Positions 28,301-43,300 of a DNA stretch of 64,000 nt are shown here, one piece after another; the stretch's first letter is position 1; each line of letters starts with the position of its first letter. A program made the position numbers and the translations under genes. The notes beneath the pieces were generated by a model. It was not told the origin of the DNA. It saw nothing but the letters and a program-made list of their open reading frames with translations, and made no database searches. This DNA comes from Owenia fusiformis (taxonomy: Eukaryota; Annelida; Polychaeta; Sabellida; Oweniidae). The stretch is taken from the NCBI GenBank assembly GCA_903813345.2, contig CAIIXF020000012.1, forward strand, positions 17,493,520 to 17,557,519. Direction: 5' to 3'.

Positions 28301-31300
28301 GCAGATCTTAACTGTTTTTCGAAAAACCGTTTATGTAACTTAAGTGAAGAATTAAATTGACGATTCTGTTGTCTTCTGAAGTATTTGTTCGCACATATGT
28401 ACATTTTCTTAAACATATGATACTGATACACGTTTGTGTTAAAAAATGTCGTGGGAATTCTGCCTACAACGTGTGAAATAAAGAAAAGAGAAAAATCGTA
28501 CCTTCGACGTTCCGACATTTTGTTACCAAAACGAACCGTTTCGGTAACCAGCGTAATCGAGTGGACCACCAGTGACGTTTGGTACTCGAAACGGGTCAGT
28601 ATTGCTATTCGCTGAACTTCAGTGGTGCAGTAGTGAAGTCCATGTTCCAAGTTATATGATGGTTGAAGAAAGAATGTAAATAATATCGTTTTAAATTTTT
28701 AAATATTTGATATGTCATAGTACACAGTTGCAAAAGTTGATGAGTAAGATGATTATACAGAAACAATTCGCTGGTTATACACAAAAAACAATTCTGAGAT
28801 AGTCAATAATATACTAGACTCATGTTTTGTACAATAGTGTGATAGTATATGTTTGAACCACTCAATGTAATTGATCTAATCTTAATTTTCAGACGAGTAC
28901 AATAATGACATACATGTGCCAATCATTATTTCTAATGTGCTTGATATCCTAATCCAGTGGTACATGGAGCTGTATTTGACATTCAAAGCCAGAATATAAT
29001 GAATAATAGAAGGAATGATACGTTTCATTGGAGTTCATTGATGAAGGAATGCATACAAGGGGCGTCATTCGAATGTTTCAACACATGTGACGCAAAAAGA
29101 TGGTGCACTTGTGTTTTTAGGGTATCGCATGGATGTAACTTTAATGCTTTAGAATATAGGAAGATATTCTGATTAAAGTTATATATCATTTGAAAGCTGC
29201 TTTAATGAAGTTTCAAAGCAAATACACTCCTTTCACAATTCTCGCGCATTCTTTTTTAAAAACAATTCTTTTTCCAAAAATCTGGCAAATATCCGCTGTT
29301 GACAAGTTACATTTTGAATAATTTTTTGTCTTTAAAAGCTCATAACTGAAACAATATTTGACTATTATACTCTTGATAGTCTTGATAAAGGTAGATGGAA
29401 GTTTAAAGCTGCTGTTTGCCCCGAAACGCAATCTTGGGTTGTTTCGGGGATGAACTTTATCATTTTGAGCTTAATGAAAGATTATAGAATGATGAACAAA
29501 TGGGGCAAATTTTGTGTATAAATACTTACGATAAATGTGTCATTTCAAAGATTGTTCGTTGAATTGATTCGATTTTTGGCGACAATATGATTTTGGGAAG
29601 GTTTCTAAATTAAGAACGTGACATCACTTCCGAATTATAGCATTCAACTTAAGTAGTGTTTAATTACTCCCGTCAATCATAATATCTCAGTAGCCTTGCG
29701 GTAGAATGCTCACCCAGCACGCAGGAGACCTGCAATCACTTTTTTATTTTTTTTAACTTAATGATTGTTTTTTGATATTACGCAGAATTTTTTATTTTTT
29801 TATTTACATGAACTTTATATTAGAGCTTCAAAATGTAAAAACAATATATGTTAACATATTGCATTTTGGAGCGATGTGCAGGTTTACTTTCATTGAGTGA
29901 ATTCTAGTAAGCGTCCCATATTGTGACATCATAAAGTTTGAAACACAGATTTTGTCAACAGCCACCTTTTTGCTCATTTTTTGTTACCTCCAACTTTTCA
30001 AGTGTTCATTAAACAAAATATAAGAGGCCAATTTTAAATAAAGCATGCATGCTTATTTTGCTTATAAACTCTAGTTTACTAATAAGTAGTTGATTTGGTT
30101 CGCAAATGTATATGTGTTCTGCTGTATGTGGAAACGTGGGGACAAAAGGTTTTCAAAATTCATTAAAATAGGACGAATTTAGGCCATTCACCTATTTTCA
30201 AATATAGCAAGACTATCAGTTATCACACGTTTCAGCATGTGATACAGGAAATATTCCACGAAAGGTAATACTGTATCATCCACGAAAGCGAAGCTTGAGT
30301 GGTGATACATTGTTACCCGAGTGGAATATTTCCTGTATCACATAAGCTGAAACGTGTGATGACGATTTTATCACATGTCTAGGAATTTTGAAGCATTTTG
30401 ATTTGGTCAGTTATGATTGTGTTCAGTACTTCTGGTAATTATTATAATTTTTGATTTCGCTTTGAAACAATATGACGTCATACCGTTGTATTCGTACTCA
30501 AGGAGGATTGGCTCCCAGGATCGAAACTCGATATTTTCCAACAATGAAAACGTCGAAATGTCGTTATTTTCTGAAATTAAAACCGACTATAAATTCAAAA
30601 TAAACATTTCAAAAGATTCGAACCAATATCTCGATCATTTCTTGTGAGTTTTGGAATTTTTCGTTTGGAAATAAGACCAAAATTCACGATTTAAATGTTG
30701 AAGTGAACAAAATGGCGGCTGTTTGAATTCGAATTTTGTATTACGACATACCCATATATGGGACAGAATATCGGTGGTGCACTCTGGGAGCCAATCCTCC
30801 TTGATTCGTACTTGTTTGTGAAATAGTATGACGTCATATTGTTTTCCTTAGCTAGAAGTGATATAATCAGTGACGTCACATCGTTGCTATTGATCATCAC
30901 TGGTTGCCTCTAGTAACGTGTGAGACGGCCGTGTGAGACGGGAAAACTCACACGGTAATCAACCAATCAGATTACTGGAATTTTACAGAGCATGTGATAA
31001 ATATATTTATTTCACCTAAAACATCATTTGATTCGTGTTTTATGATGCTCCTTACCCATTGTAATATATATACGATATCAGACTTATTCATCTTAAATAT
31101 TTTGAGATAAAGAGGCAAATGTGGAGGACGAAAGGATTTCCAAATGTGTACATTTTTCTCAAAAACGTCACATTCTGTTGTGTTAAAAAGGGAAAATGTG
31201 TAACAATATGTGCGCGAACTATTTTCGACGTGTCTGTATATATGGAAATGCTTGCCTAAAACTGCAAAATGACTATATGTGCGGAATATTACATATGTTT

Positions 31301-34300
31301 GTATCGTGTTATCGCGTAACCATTAGCGCTGCCATTTCGAATGTTGACTAGACATAGTGCTGTACAATTAATTTATTTGTAGGAAGAAGATTCATAATAC
31401 TATTACTATGCTTACCCAAGCTTTTAACTCTGAAAACTATTATCAGAGTGATGTAGTCTTATATGACATGTTGGATGTCAGATGTTTTTGGATGGTATCT
31501 GCTCCAATGATTTTGCATTTAATCATGAAACGCTTATCGCCAGACACCCTAAAACAAACATTTTCCTCTTTGTGACAAGAGGAAAAATGTTTCACAATAT
31601 GTTGTGCCTTAAATCAAAGTAAAGATACATTTCTTGGACGACTTTTTATTCATCTTAAGATTTGAGAAAAACAATCGATTCACAAAAATACAGTTGAATA
31701 ACAAACTAGAAAACATACAGGGTGTTCGTAAAGTAAAGATACAAATGCTCTTATCTTAAGAGATTTAGGGCTTTTGAAATGAAACTGCTACAGATTGTAG
31801 AGGAAGATTATTACAATATATCTACCAACTTTCATCACATATAGTTTTAACGTGTTCAAGTTACGGTTGTTATGGTTACAGGTGTAATAGGTATGCGGAG
31901 CAGTTCCAGAACATCGCTAAAATGTAAAAAATTGCTAAAATACAACCATCTGAAACAGTGTTTTTTGTTGTATTTTCTATCAATGTTTTGCTTTGTTTTG
32001 TTTGTATTATAACTGTCATAGTTTTTCCTTTTATATAATGATGTCATTGCTACATATCAGAACTATTTTTTGTCACTAACCAGTACAATCAAAGAAATAC
32101 CATACCGTGGCAAGTGTTAAGAAAAAAAAACAGTCTCTGGATTAGTTGGAAAGGCAATATTGCATCTCCATAATACACCAATTCTCAAAGCAAAGAAAAC
32201 AATTCTTATAATGGATTGTATAGACATTAAACCTTTCTATACAATGCCCCATATTCACCTATAGAGCCTTTTTTGACTTCTACCTAATGACCATCTGAAA
32301 GTAATATTTGTAGAAGGTCAACATACAAAATGAGTCTCAGCTGGAAGTCAATGCTATAAGCAATTTGAAAGACGGACAGCAATGATTTTGTCAAGTCTTT
32401 GAATCGGCGGTCAAGACGCACCAAAAATGTTTAGATAATGGGGAAAATATTAAATATTCAATGATAGTAGTTATATACAGAATATCACATCATTTTGAGT
32501 GATATCATTTTTATCGCCGAGTTGATATCAAATATCAACACGAGTGAGCAAAGCAATGAGTGTTGATATTTGATATCTACGAGGCGATAAAATGATATTT
32601 CGAGAAATTATGTGATATTGGGTTTATCCCATGATTACAATCACCTTGTGATGTTCTGATCCAATTTCCAGGACACTGGCAGACCTATTTTCTCAAAGAG
32701 AATAAATTATCTGACCTATTTTCCAACAATATTGTGGCGCGAAATGCAAATGTGATATCACACGGATGTGCGTGAGATAAACGATATCACACGCATATGA
32801 GTTTGATAAACGATTTTCTGGAAAATATCACACAGATTGCAATAATATAAGAAATATCAATAGCTGTTATTGTACAGATAACACATTAATCGTGGGATAA
32901 ATGAAGATATCAAATAATGTTACAGTACTAATTCTTATGCTGTTGTAGTACATAATTTTATGTAATATAGGAATAGATGGTAGAATGCCAAGATGTTATG
33001 AGCAGGAAAGAGATTTGTAAATAACATTTGTGACGTTGCTCCACATACCCTCGACTCCCGTTACCTTAACGACCATAACTTTCTCATTTTAAAACTAAAA
33101 GTCATGACCGTTGCAGGATATATTGCTTTAATGTCCTTCTACATTCTGGAGCAATTTCATCTCATAACAGGTAAATCTCTTAAAATGAGAGCATTTGTAT
33201 CTTTACTTTCCGGACACCCTGTATCTACATATAACATAATGACACGCAGTTTAAATAACAATTAACTGGGTTTTTTGTTACATACCAATGTCAAAATAAG
33301 TAACATTTTTGAAGTGAAACTTACACGCTCCCTGTACTTTAATAGATAGATAATAGACTTACTGAAATGTCTCTTGTATTGCTGTAGAGTTATGCTTCAC
33401 TGCGCCCACTATTATCAATCTTTGCCTTTGTTTTTTGCCAACAATATTCTACAAACTGCTTGATGAATCTATTTTATGTCTGGTAGACCACAAGAAATGA
33501 ATGTAAAATGTATTTTTCGTTCAGAAATATGGAATTAAACCCACGTCCCTCATTTGCAACTTAATTGTACCCTGTTTCCCTTTTAAACGTGGTCACGTGG
33601 TAGGGTAGTGTGAAATCATCGCTGGTTCTTGCACGTCATATTAACATACAGGTGACAGGTCATCTCAACCCAAAATCAACTCCAACTCAGTCAAACTCAA
33701 CCCCAAGTCAACTTTGGTTTGAGTTTAACTGCTTCCAAGCAATCGGTTGAACCCAAAAGAAGTAATTATCTCATTACTGACTTTTTCCTATTTTGTATGT
33801 ACTTCCAGGTACCATCCTCTTACCCTGGCCATGAAAAATTCTGTGTTGTGCGAGAAGTGTCAGAGAGCAACCAAAGTCTACACCATCCGTCTACAGCATT
33901 TGTACCCACATATCATAACTACCATTGGTGATGTCTTATACGCCTAAAGTAGCATTGTCCAAGACAGGAGAGGTCTCTAGGATCATAGTCAAGTAAGTAC
34001 AATATTTCATTTCCTAATATACAGTATTGCTTTCAGATTTACCTTTAGCCTGGAGATTAGAAGCCCACTAGAATCTGAACCACAAACAGGAATCCAAACT
34101 GGCCTCTGGAAGACCGAGGCACCTGCTGGAAGATGAGCAACAAATGGAAGCCAGGCCATCAATTGGAAGTCAAGCCAAGATGGTCATGCTACAGGAAGTC
34201 AAGCTGCCCTCTGGAAGATGAGTCACCTGCTGGAAGATGAGTCACCTGCTGGAAGATGAGTCACCTGCTGGAAGATGAGTCACATGCTGGAAGATGAGTC

Positions 34301-37300
34301 GCCTGCTGGAAGATGAGTCACCTGCTGGAATATAAGTCACCTGCTGGAAGATGAGTCACCTGTTGGAAGATGAGCTGCCTGCTAGAAGATAGCCACCTGC
34401 AGGAAGATGAGCCACAAATAAGCATCAAGCCACAAATGGAAACCTAGCCATCAATTGGAAGTCAAGCCAAGATGGTCATCCTACAGGAAGTCAGGCTGCC
34501 CTCTGGAAGATGAGTCAACTGCTGGAAGATAAGCATCTAGCCACAAATGGAAACCTAGCCACCATAGGAATCCAAGTGAAGATGACCCACAAATGGAAAC
34601 CTAGCCATCAATTGGAAGTCAAGCCAAGATGGTCATCCTACAGGAAGTCAGGCTGCCCTCTGGAAGATGAGACAACTGCTGGAAGATAAGCATCTAGCCA
34701 CAAATGGAAACCTAGCCACCATAGGAATCCAAGTGAAGATGACCCACAAATGGAAACCTAGCCATCAATTGGAAGTCAAGCCAAGATGGTCATCCTACAG
34801 GAAGTCAGGCTGCCCTCTGGAAGATGAGTCAACTGCTGGAAGATAAGCATCTAGCCACAAATGGAAACCTAGCCACCATAGGAATCCAAGTGAAGATGAC
34901 CCACAAATGGAAACCTAGCCATCAATTGGAAGTCAAGCCAAGATGGTCATCCTACAGGAAGTCAGGCTGCCCTCTTGAAGATGAGTCAACTGCTGGAAGA
35001 TAAGCATCGAGCCACAAATGGAAACCTAGCCACCCATAGGAATCCAAGTGAAGATGACCCACACATGGGAAGGAAGCCAAGCCAAGATCACTGGATACAC
35101 TGGAAACTACTTCAACACGACCCTTGGTGTAATAGAGTTGCAATGTTCCTGTCACCTAAGTTAAGTAATCTTGATTTTCTATGTTAGTCATTTTTATGTT
35201 ATGATAGTCATTTAAAGGGTTATCTCCAGCTAGACAATAATTTCCATCTATGGGTTGGGAGGCAGGTTCTTCTCGTTTAGTGGGGCACCTTCCATTTTGA
35301 ATGAACCGGTGGATTTTGTTGGCCAGCCCATTATTCTGGAGTGGAGGAACGTGGAGTCTGCTATGAAGCTGGATGGCTGAGCACGTCTTAACACGAGATC
35401 AATTGTTGGGAGGCCTTCCTTTGTTCATGTTTTATGTTGTCCCGATTGATTTCGAGGAATATATAAGGATGGCATCGTTGAGCATGGGTCATTCTGATCC
35501 ATTGCATTGAGAGCTCTGGCTTACTTGATCATACCATTTGATGTTCCTTGTGGTATCTCCACTGTGATTCTTATGATCAGTGTCTATCAATCTCTAGATG
35601 CATGGGTTCCAGGTATCAATTCCCTGTAAGTCCCAACCAACAGTTTCCGTGTTGGATTCTTATTGTTGAACTTGGTTCTTGTTTCGCCTATATTCTGATG
35701 GCCGATGAAAGCCACAGTTACTCGTCAGTAAACGTGGTCGACCTGCACCCACCAGGATGCAGGTCAATGTATTGCTGTGGTGCCGGTGTGCATTTGATAG
35801 TTCCCGAGGGGTCTTGGTGAATTCTGGTGATGGTCCACTCATTTTTGCTTTCAAGCATCAGTGACGATTAGTTGGCTATGATGGATATAGTGTGATTCTT
35901 AAGATCTTGTGAGGACGCAGCAAGGATTCACATGGATCTGAGCGGAATGGCATTGGAGTTGATACATGTTACCCTTGTACTCTTTAGGTAGGTAGACATT
36001 GCTTATCAGTGTTACAGTAAAGATACTATCGGGAATTGATAGTGGTCTGGTCTTGTATCTCATCTTTTTAATGTGATGTATCCTAATGATGCATGGCCAA
36101 GGATGGCATTCTTGTTATTCTTCTTAATCTCTCTGGACAGCATACAGCATGAGCGAGGGGACGGTCACCCAATGTTTGATCTTTTGTTAAGGTGTGGTTG
36201 GCTTGAAAGCTTCGTAACAGGTTCTATGTTCTGAAATGAAAGAATAGTGGAATCCACCAATGGTTCATTTCAAAATGGAAGAGATGTGCGCCATATTTGG
36301 AAATGTTGTCTTCATATTGTTGTTTTTTACATTCACTTTCACCTGAGAGTTAACATACTAAGTATGTTAGTCTCAGTTTTTAGGTTTCAATTTTCAATTC
36401 TTTTTTTTGGTGCGAGCTGGAAGATGATTCTCTGTGTTGTAGCCTACTTGTAGCCAATTTTTAGTTTTCAACTATTTTTTTCTTGTGTTGAGGTCAGTGC
36501 AAATGTGACCATTATTTGGTCCAAAAAGCAATCAACTGTCTAGGTATCTATGACCTAGACACTGATTGTTAAGGTTTAAATGTTATTTTGTCAAATGATA
36601 ATCCCTTGCATGCTTCGGAGTTAGGGTAGTCATTAAAACCATTTTTCTCAATGTAGGTGTTTTGAAGAAGGTAAAAAAGGACAATGACTACTACTGCTCT
36701 GGACTACAACTACTACTGTTGCAAAGAAGATACTAATAAATCAATTTTCTCCTTGCACAAAATCACAATTTAGCCAGAAGAATGAACTTGGTAGCAGCCA
36801 CACAATGGTTACAGTGCTGCAAGCAGTATTGTATTGACAAGTTAAAATCTATTACTACCTTACTCCATCCCTCCAAATTCTTTTTTTGGCAATTTATTTG
36901 AATTGGAATAATAAGATTAACATGCATTACATATATTTTTTCTTTTTTTCAGCAAATCGGGCCTTGGTTGCTACACAGGGAACACTGTTTGCATGTGTTT
37001 GGTAATTTTTCATTCTGAGACTTTGGGAACTAAACAGGGAAAATAGTTTAAATTCAATCAATTTGGTCTTGATCATTTGTTTGATTACTATAATGCTAGC
37101 TATCTGAGCTATAGAAGTACTAATTTGCCAATTAATTCAGCAATCATACGATTTTTATTCAGAGTTTTCATTAAACTGTACTTACTCAGCAATGATTTGA
37201 TTTTTTATGTCACCACCAGAAATTGTGAAATAGTGTGATAATCTCTATTTTGTGGACAAAACTACTTCATTGATGGCAGTCAGCAATTAGTGTTAAGCTA

Positions 37301-40300
37301 CTGTTACAAATTTTTTTCTTAAATCATGTATATATTTCTCATTTTATAACTTTGTATACAAGTACATCAGGTCATTTTACAATATTACAATATTTGTGAA
37401 AAATGATGCAATTTCAATTCTTGAACATTATTACAATAGTTTACAAATATAACGTACCATAAGTTGTTTAACCATTCATTAAAATAAGTATAGTTAGTGT
37501 TTTGTACCTTATAGCCAAAGACAAGAGTTTTATACTTTTTCAAACTTAATTCAATTTTAAAATGATCTAAAATATAATTTTCAAGTTGGTCTATTACATT
37601 AAGTACTCTATGACATTGAAAGAACAAATGTTTATAGTCTTATACTTGTCCACAAATATCACACTTGTCATTAACACTTATTTTCCATCTTAGAAGTAAT
37701 TGTTTGCATGGTAAAATATAATGTAAAAGTTTGTATTTAAAATTGGCCACTTTTTTATTTTTGGATTGCTTTAAAAGTATCCAAGTCTGTTGAAACAGCA
37801 TTTGACTATTTTGAATTTCACAAAGATTAATCCAAAATGATTCCAAATATGTTTTAGTTGCTATATGTTCCAACAAGATTGAATATATGTCTCTAGAACT
37901 TGCATGTTTATCCAAAAATCTATAATGCTTCAATTTACTGTCATAAAATCTTAATCTTACATTTGTATTAACATATGTACATCTGCTTGCCTCACTAAAT
38001 ATTTTAACTCTATATTGAAATGGCAAAGATTGCTTAACAGTTATATATTCTGCCATCCAATTGACCCTAGATTTAAGCTTATGAAGAATTTCATCTTGGG
38101 TACACATAAGATCATTAACATATAATATATTTGAATTTATCCAGTTTTCAAAATACAAACATTTGTTATTGAAAGTTATGTCTTTATTGTGCCATATCAC
38201 CATTTGTCTAATTTCTGCAAATGTTATGTTATCAATTTTGGATTCTGAGCCTCCAAGAATACTCCAAGCATGGAGTAAATCTTTGTAAAATTGAGGCAAG
38301 ATATTAAAATTACAAATATTCTCTGGTTTTCCATAAGTAGATTTAAATATCAAAGTATCTGGGAGTCCAGTTTTACTTAATATCTCTCTTGCTAGAATAT
38401 TCCAACTTGCGTGTTTATTCCCATACTCAATGTCTAATATCCATTTAATTTTAAAGGCCCTGAATTTAGATTTTAATTCAGGCATTGAGAGTCCACCTTT
38501 AGACAGAGTATTAATTAAGACAGATCTTTTAATTTTATCTCTTTTTCCATCCCACAGAAATGAATAAAGTTCTGAAGTAATTTCTTTCAAAAAAGCTACT
38601 GTTACAAATTGCTTCTTAAACAAATGGCCGGTGGTGACATTTGCATGTTAATGCATAGTCTTAAAAGCAATATATAAATATACTCATATCTAAAAATGGT
38701 AATTCCAGAGATATGGATATATTCACCTATTCCTTTTAAGGAAAAAGTCAAATCCTCCTTGCTGACTTTTTTCTCTTTTTTCAAGTACTTTCAGGTTGTA
38801 ACAATGCCTATCCTGTAAATGAAGTGACAGAGAAGATGGACAGAGATCCACAGTCTGCAGCGGCTGTTTGCAGTGTCTGTATATACAAAGCATGTTGTTA
38901 CTGGTTCTAGTGATAGGTGTTTGCAACAATTTTGTGTAACATAGTTACGGACTGCAATAACATATTGTCTGAAACCCTTGGAGAGAAGAACAATATTATT
39001 GTTGTCTTCTGTATTTGGCACTATTAATGACTCTGTTACATATACAACAATGATGGTGTAACTTAGTTATGGACTGCGATAATATATATTCTGCATCTTT
39101 ATCTCGGAGAGAACAACATTATCATACTCTCTTGTGACACCACTCATGATCGTTACCTAGACTGACAATGGACTCTTGAAAGAACTGTGATTACAAATTA
39201 CGTACAATCCTTACATTGGAGGGATCATTATCATAATCCTCTGTGGCACCACTTGCCTCTCAATGTCTTAATGTTAATTCAAACAATGAACACATGTCTG
39301 TATGTTCCAGAATAACCTATGAACTGTATGAAAAAAGCTATATGCATATTCCTTAATGTTAAAATTAGTCATTATTCTTTAATGTAAGTTCATTCAAATT
39401 CATGAAATAATCAAATGACTGACCAAAACCACTTTCAAAAAGCATTCATCTCTCAATAGATGGCATAAAATATGGGTTTCTTGTAAACTTCTCAGTTCTT
39501 TGAGAAAATATTGCAGAAATTGAACCCAATTTCGAACAAAAGTAATTTATGTTAGTGATTTGATGAAGTACGAACAGAAGTAATTTATGTTAGTGATTTG
39601 ATGAAGTATGAGTTTTTAATCTATTCAATACCGTTTAAGTAATACTTTCAATAGAGGAGTTGCTGTCTAGATAAGTAAATAGTTGGTGGTAGGGGTTTTG
39701 GTCAGGTCGGGTTACTTTTATAATTTGGACACCTGACAAAGGTCCTTTTATTTCTTGATTCAGCAGAAATTCCCAATTTTATTTTTGTGAACTCTAATGG
39801 AATGTAACAACAAGGGCTTGTGATTTCACATTAAAATTGTGATGTTCTAAAGAATGAATTAAGTTTTTGATGTATATTGTGATTTACCGCGATCTACATT
39901 TCACCGCGATCCATGGTTTTCAGCTTCCAATGACCACTTAATATGTTTGAGATCCAAAGTTGTCCGTTTCAAATTATAATTGAATATGCCCGATATCCAG
40001 TTTTCCTCTTCAAATTACCACTGAATGTGCCTCAGATCCATAGTTGTTGAGTTCCAATGATCCCTGTTTGTGTTTATGAGATCAGTTCTCAACTTTCAAG
40101 CTTATTGAATATGTCTGCGAGAATCCTGATTAGTATATTTCTTCAGGAGATCTATATTCAGCTTCAAATAAGGGAGCCTTTGGAGAAATGAGTAGTTCCC
40201 ATAATTCAGTCATATTCCTTCGTATTTATGGAAATAATTTCTTTAATTTAAATCGCAATGCATGATGATGTCCAATAAAAGTGCAAATTATGATCACATG

Positions 40301-43300
40301 AACAATCGTGACCACGATCTCTCCTAGGGCCGTGCATGCGCAAAGTAAAATTTCAAATCAAGGAATTGACGTTTATTTTCGTTTAACATCAGTTCAAAAG
40401 AATTTTAAGTTAGTCGATTCAAACTTGCAGCGAATATTCACAAAACAACAGTGAACACTCCGAGAGAAATTTCAATGACAAATGAGGCCTGTTTACAAAA
40501 TTGGTAATCGAACGTGCCAATACAAATCTCGCCCCCCCCCCCTCCGCCGTATAGATGAATGAATATGAATAACTAGATGTCGCCAATAATTTTTATTTTC
40601 GGCAAGACTGCCATTCGGTTATAGTGAATTTGCCTACACGTCATCCAATAGAGGATTTTCCAAACAGCTTTGAAATCTCGCAAATTCTCGCTTTTCATGA
40701 GATTTTAAGAGATTTGCACTTATTACCTCTAATGCAGCATTCAAAAGTTTGCGTGAGACCCCCCCACGCGGGCATGGGTTGGGAATTTGACAAAAAAAAT
40801 TTGGCCTGTCTAATTACTCAACGGGACAGCATCTTTTCCAAGCGACTCGAGGGTCCTTCCCCCATTTGAAATCTATTTTTAAACATCAGATTTTCTTGTT
40901 AATAGACTGATGCTCGTAAATGTTGAGGGATACACGTGCAGTACTTTGTTTATGTCAATATTTTAATACGAGACTCCATATATGGTCATACGATTCTTCG
41001 CGGAAAGTCCACTACAAATGCTACAATTAATTTATGAATGAAATGTTTGCTAACGATTTTCAAATAACCAATAGAGAAGCAGCTTTTTAAATGACGCAAT
41101 TACCCGCGAAATTAAAAGCCAATGAGAATACAATCCATTTCATGACAACGTTTTTGCAAATTGCCTGAAAGTTTTGACAAAATGAGCCGAGAAAGACATG
41201 GTTTTACTCTTGGATTGTATCTGTTCAACAAAAGTGGAGAACATACCTGTATGAATGATCATTTTTTGTCGAATTGGCGGGCGGATTGTTGCGTTTGATG
41301 AGTACAATTCAAATCGGGAACAAATTCACATCGTAGTAATTTTCGAAAGGTCTCTTGTAATTCTTCTTGTAATTTATGCAATGACGTATTTTAAGATATT
41401 GGCTTTTTAGTTTAATAGGTTACCTCCCTCCGTTTTATTCATCTATATCAAATTAATTAAATTAAAATTCGTTCGAACGTAACTTTTTTTCAAAAATTAA
41501 TTCCAAATTAAATTAATCATCTATATTAAACCAATTAAATTATGACGAGCTTCTGGATATAAGTAGAACGCGGAAGTGTATTTTTCCGAAGGGAGGGCGA
41601 AAACAAGCTTGACAAACCAATAATTAAGCCTACTGCTCATTGTGCTCAGTATTCTAGAATTCCTCTCTCCAGCGGTTATTCTCGGCGATTCCACCCCTGA
41701 AACTTTACCCAACGTGTAGATTAGTTATTTTCTTCTGTTCCCGATATGAGTGATCATTAGTTCACTGAATATAGCGATCATTTGCAAATTCCGAGAATCC
41801 TTAAGTGTATACTGGACGAAACAGATTCAGTCAAAAATCCCCATTCCCGGGCACATGTAAATCAAATTCCCCACCCCCGGGACGACAATCTTCGTCAAAT
41901 TCCTACCCCTGGGGGCAATATTGTGGATCAAATTCCTTACCCTCCACGCGTTGGGGGGGGGGGGGGTCTCACGCAAACTTTGAATGGTGCATAATGACTT
42001 AGTTTTCTTTCTTTTTAATAGCATATTTGATGTTGGTGGAACGTTTTCTCCATGAATAGCTTTGATTTACACGGTTATGTCTTTTGATTCATTTATGTGG
42101 CATTTAAAAAAAACTTGGTTAATTCGTATGACTACCAACATTTTCATGCTTAATCACAATATGTACATTGACAGGGTCATACAATAGTATGCCATTAGAG
42201 TTTCAGACAGATTCGACCAACGCGTTTTGATAAATCATGAAATCGAGTGACCATGCAAGTTTTCTAGCAATAAAGTCAATAGAAGTTTGGCCCAAGCAAA
42301 TTAAATACAAACAAGGGTGACATCTATTATTTAAGCTTTATTCACCTATACAGATACTATTACTATAAGTACGCTATTGGTGCACACTCCCGTTTCAAGG
42401 GAAACAATGAAATATGACGTTATAAAAAATATTCTCGCAATTTGATGAACATTCGACGACGGCATTATTCCTTCGAAATTCACTGAAGCCATGTACATAA
42501 AATTATGAAGATGACACACTACATTTTTATTACCTACATTCTATCTAAGGAATGCATCGATGAAAAAGGTATATCAAAATAAACCAAGGAACTTCAATCA
42601 AAACATCAATTTAAAATTGAATAAACATGGAAACCAAGACAAATATTCTGAACTTTAAAATTGAAAACTTTGTACTAATCTTCCATTTTTGATGAATTTA
42701 TATGCAAATCCTACAAGATATAATCATTAATAATATCAATAGATAATCATTACATCAAAATGACATGTGCATCTTTATTTCAAATGAGAATTCATCATGA
42801 TTGAAAGCTATGATTTGTAGAGATTTTGTTCTGATAACTTTTAATGCGGGACTCATCAATCGCTTTTTACGTTTTCTCGCGTATTATAACCTATTAGCGC
42901 GGAAATTTCTCTATTCTTTAAGACTCAAAGAAACCGGTATATGTCCATGAAGAAGTATGGTTTACCCTATCATTTGGTACCAATGTAATATATAGAACAT
43001 GCACAGGCAAGTAAAAAAGCTATCCAATTATTTAATAAAATCTGTTCTCTCTAATCCCGATGAAAAGGGGCACAAAGTCCCCATTTTGAGTGTAAAATGA
43101 CGTCAAAACGGTCTAGGCACATTTAGTTAAGACTCTGGTATCATTCATTTTAAAAGGTGAAAAACTAAAATAGAGTCTCTAATTTTTTAATACATTATAA
43201 TCACCTGATGCGCAGCTGAGAATAATATTTTTTAGGACTCAAAATATTAAAATACTCACACTCGCATAGATTAAAAATGCCCAATTGATTTTAACGGGGA

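Noticed and set aside
28020-28650. Matching open frames on opposite strands ([22 protein letters not shown])
   Set aside because: Mirror images from the two arms of a 500-bp palindrome, not two genes.
29655-29745. Functional tRNA gene
   Set aside because: D- and anticodon-like arms only; the T arm and acceptor pairing are missing, so it is a relic.
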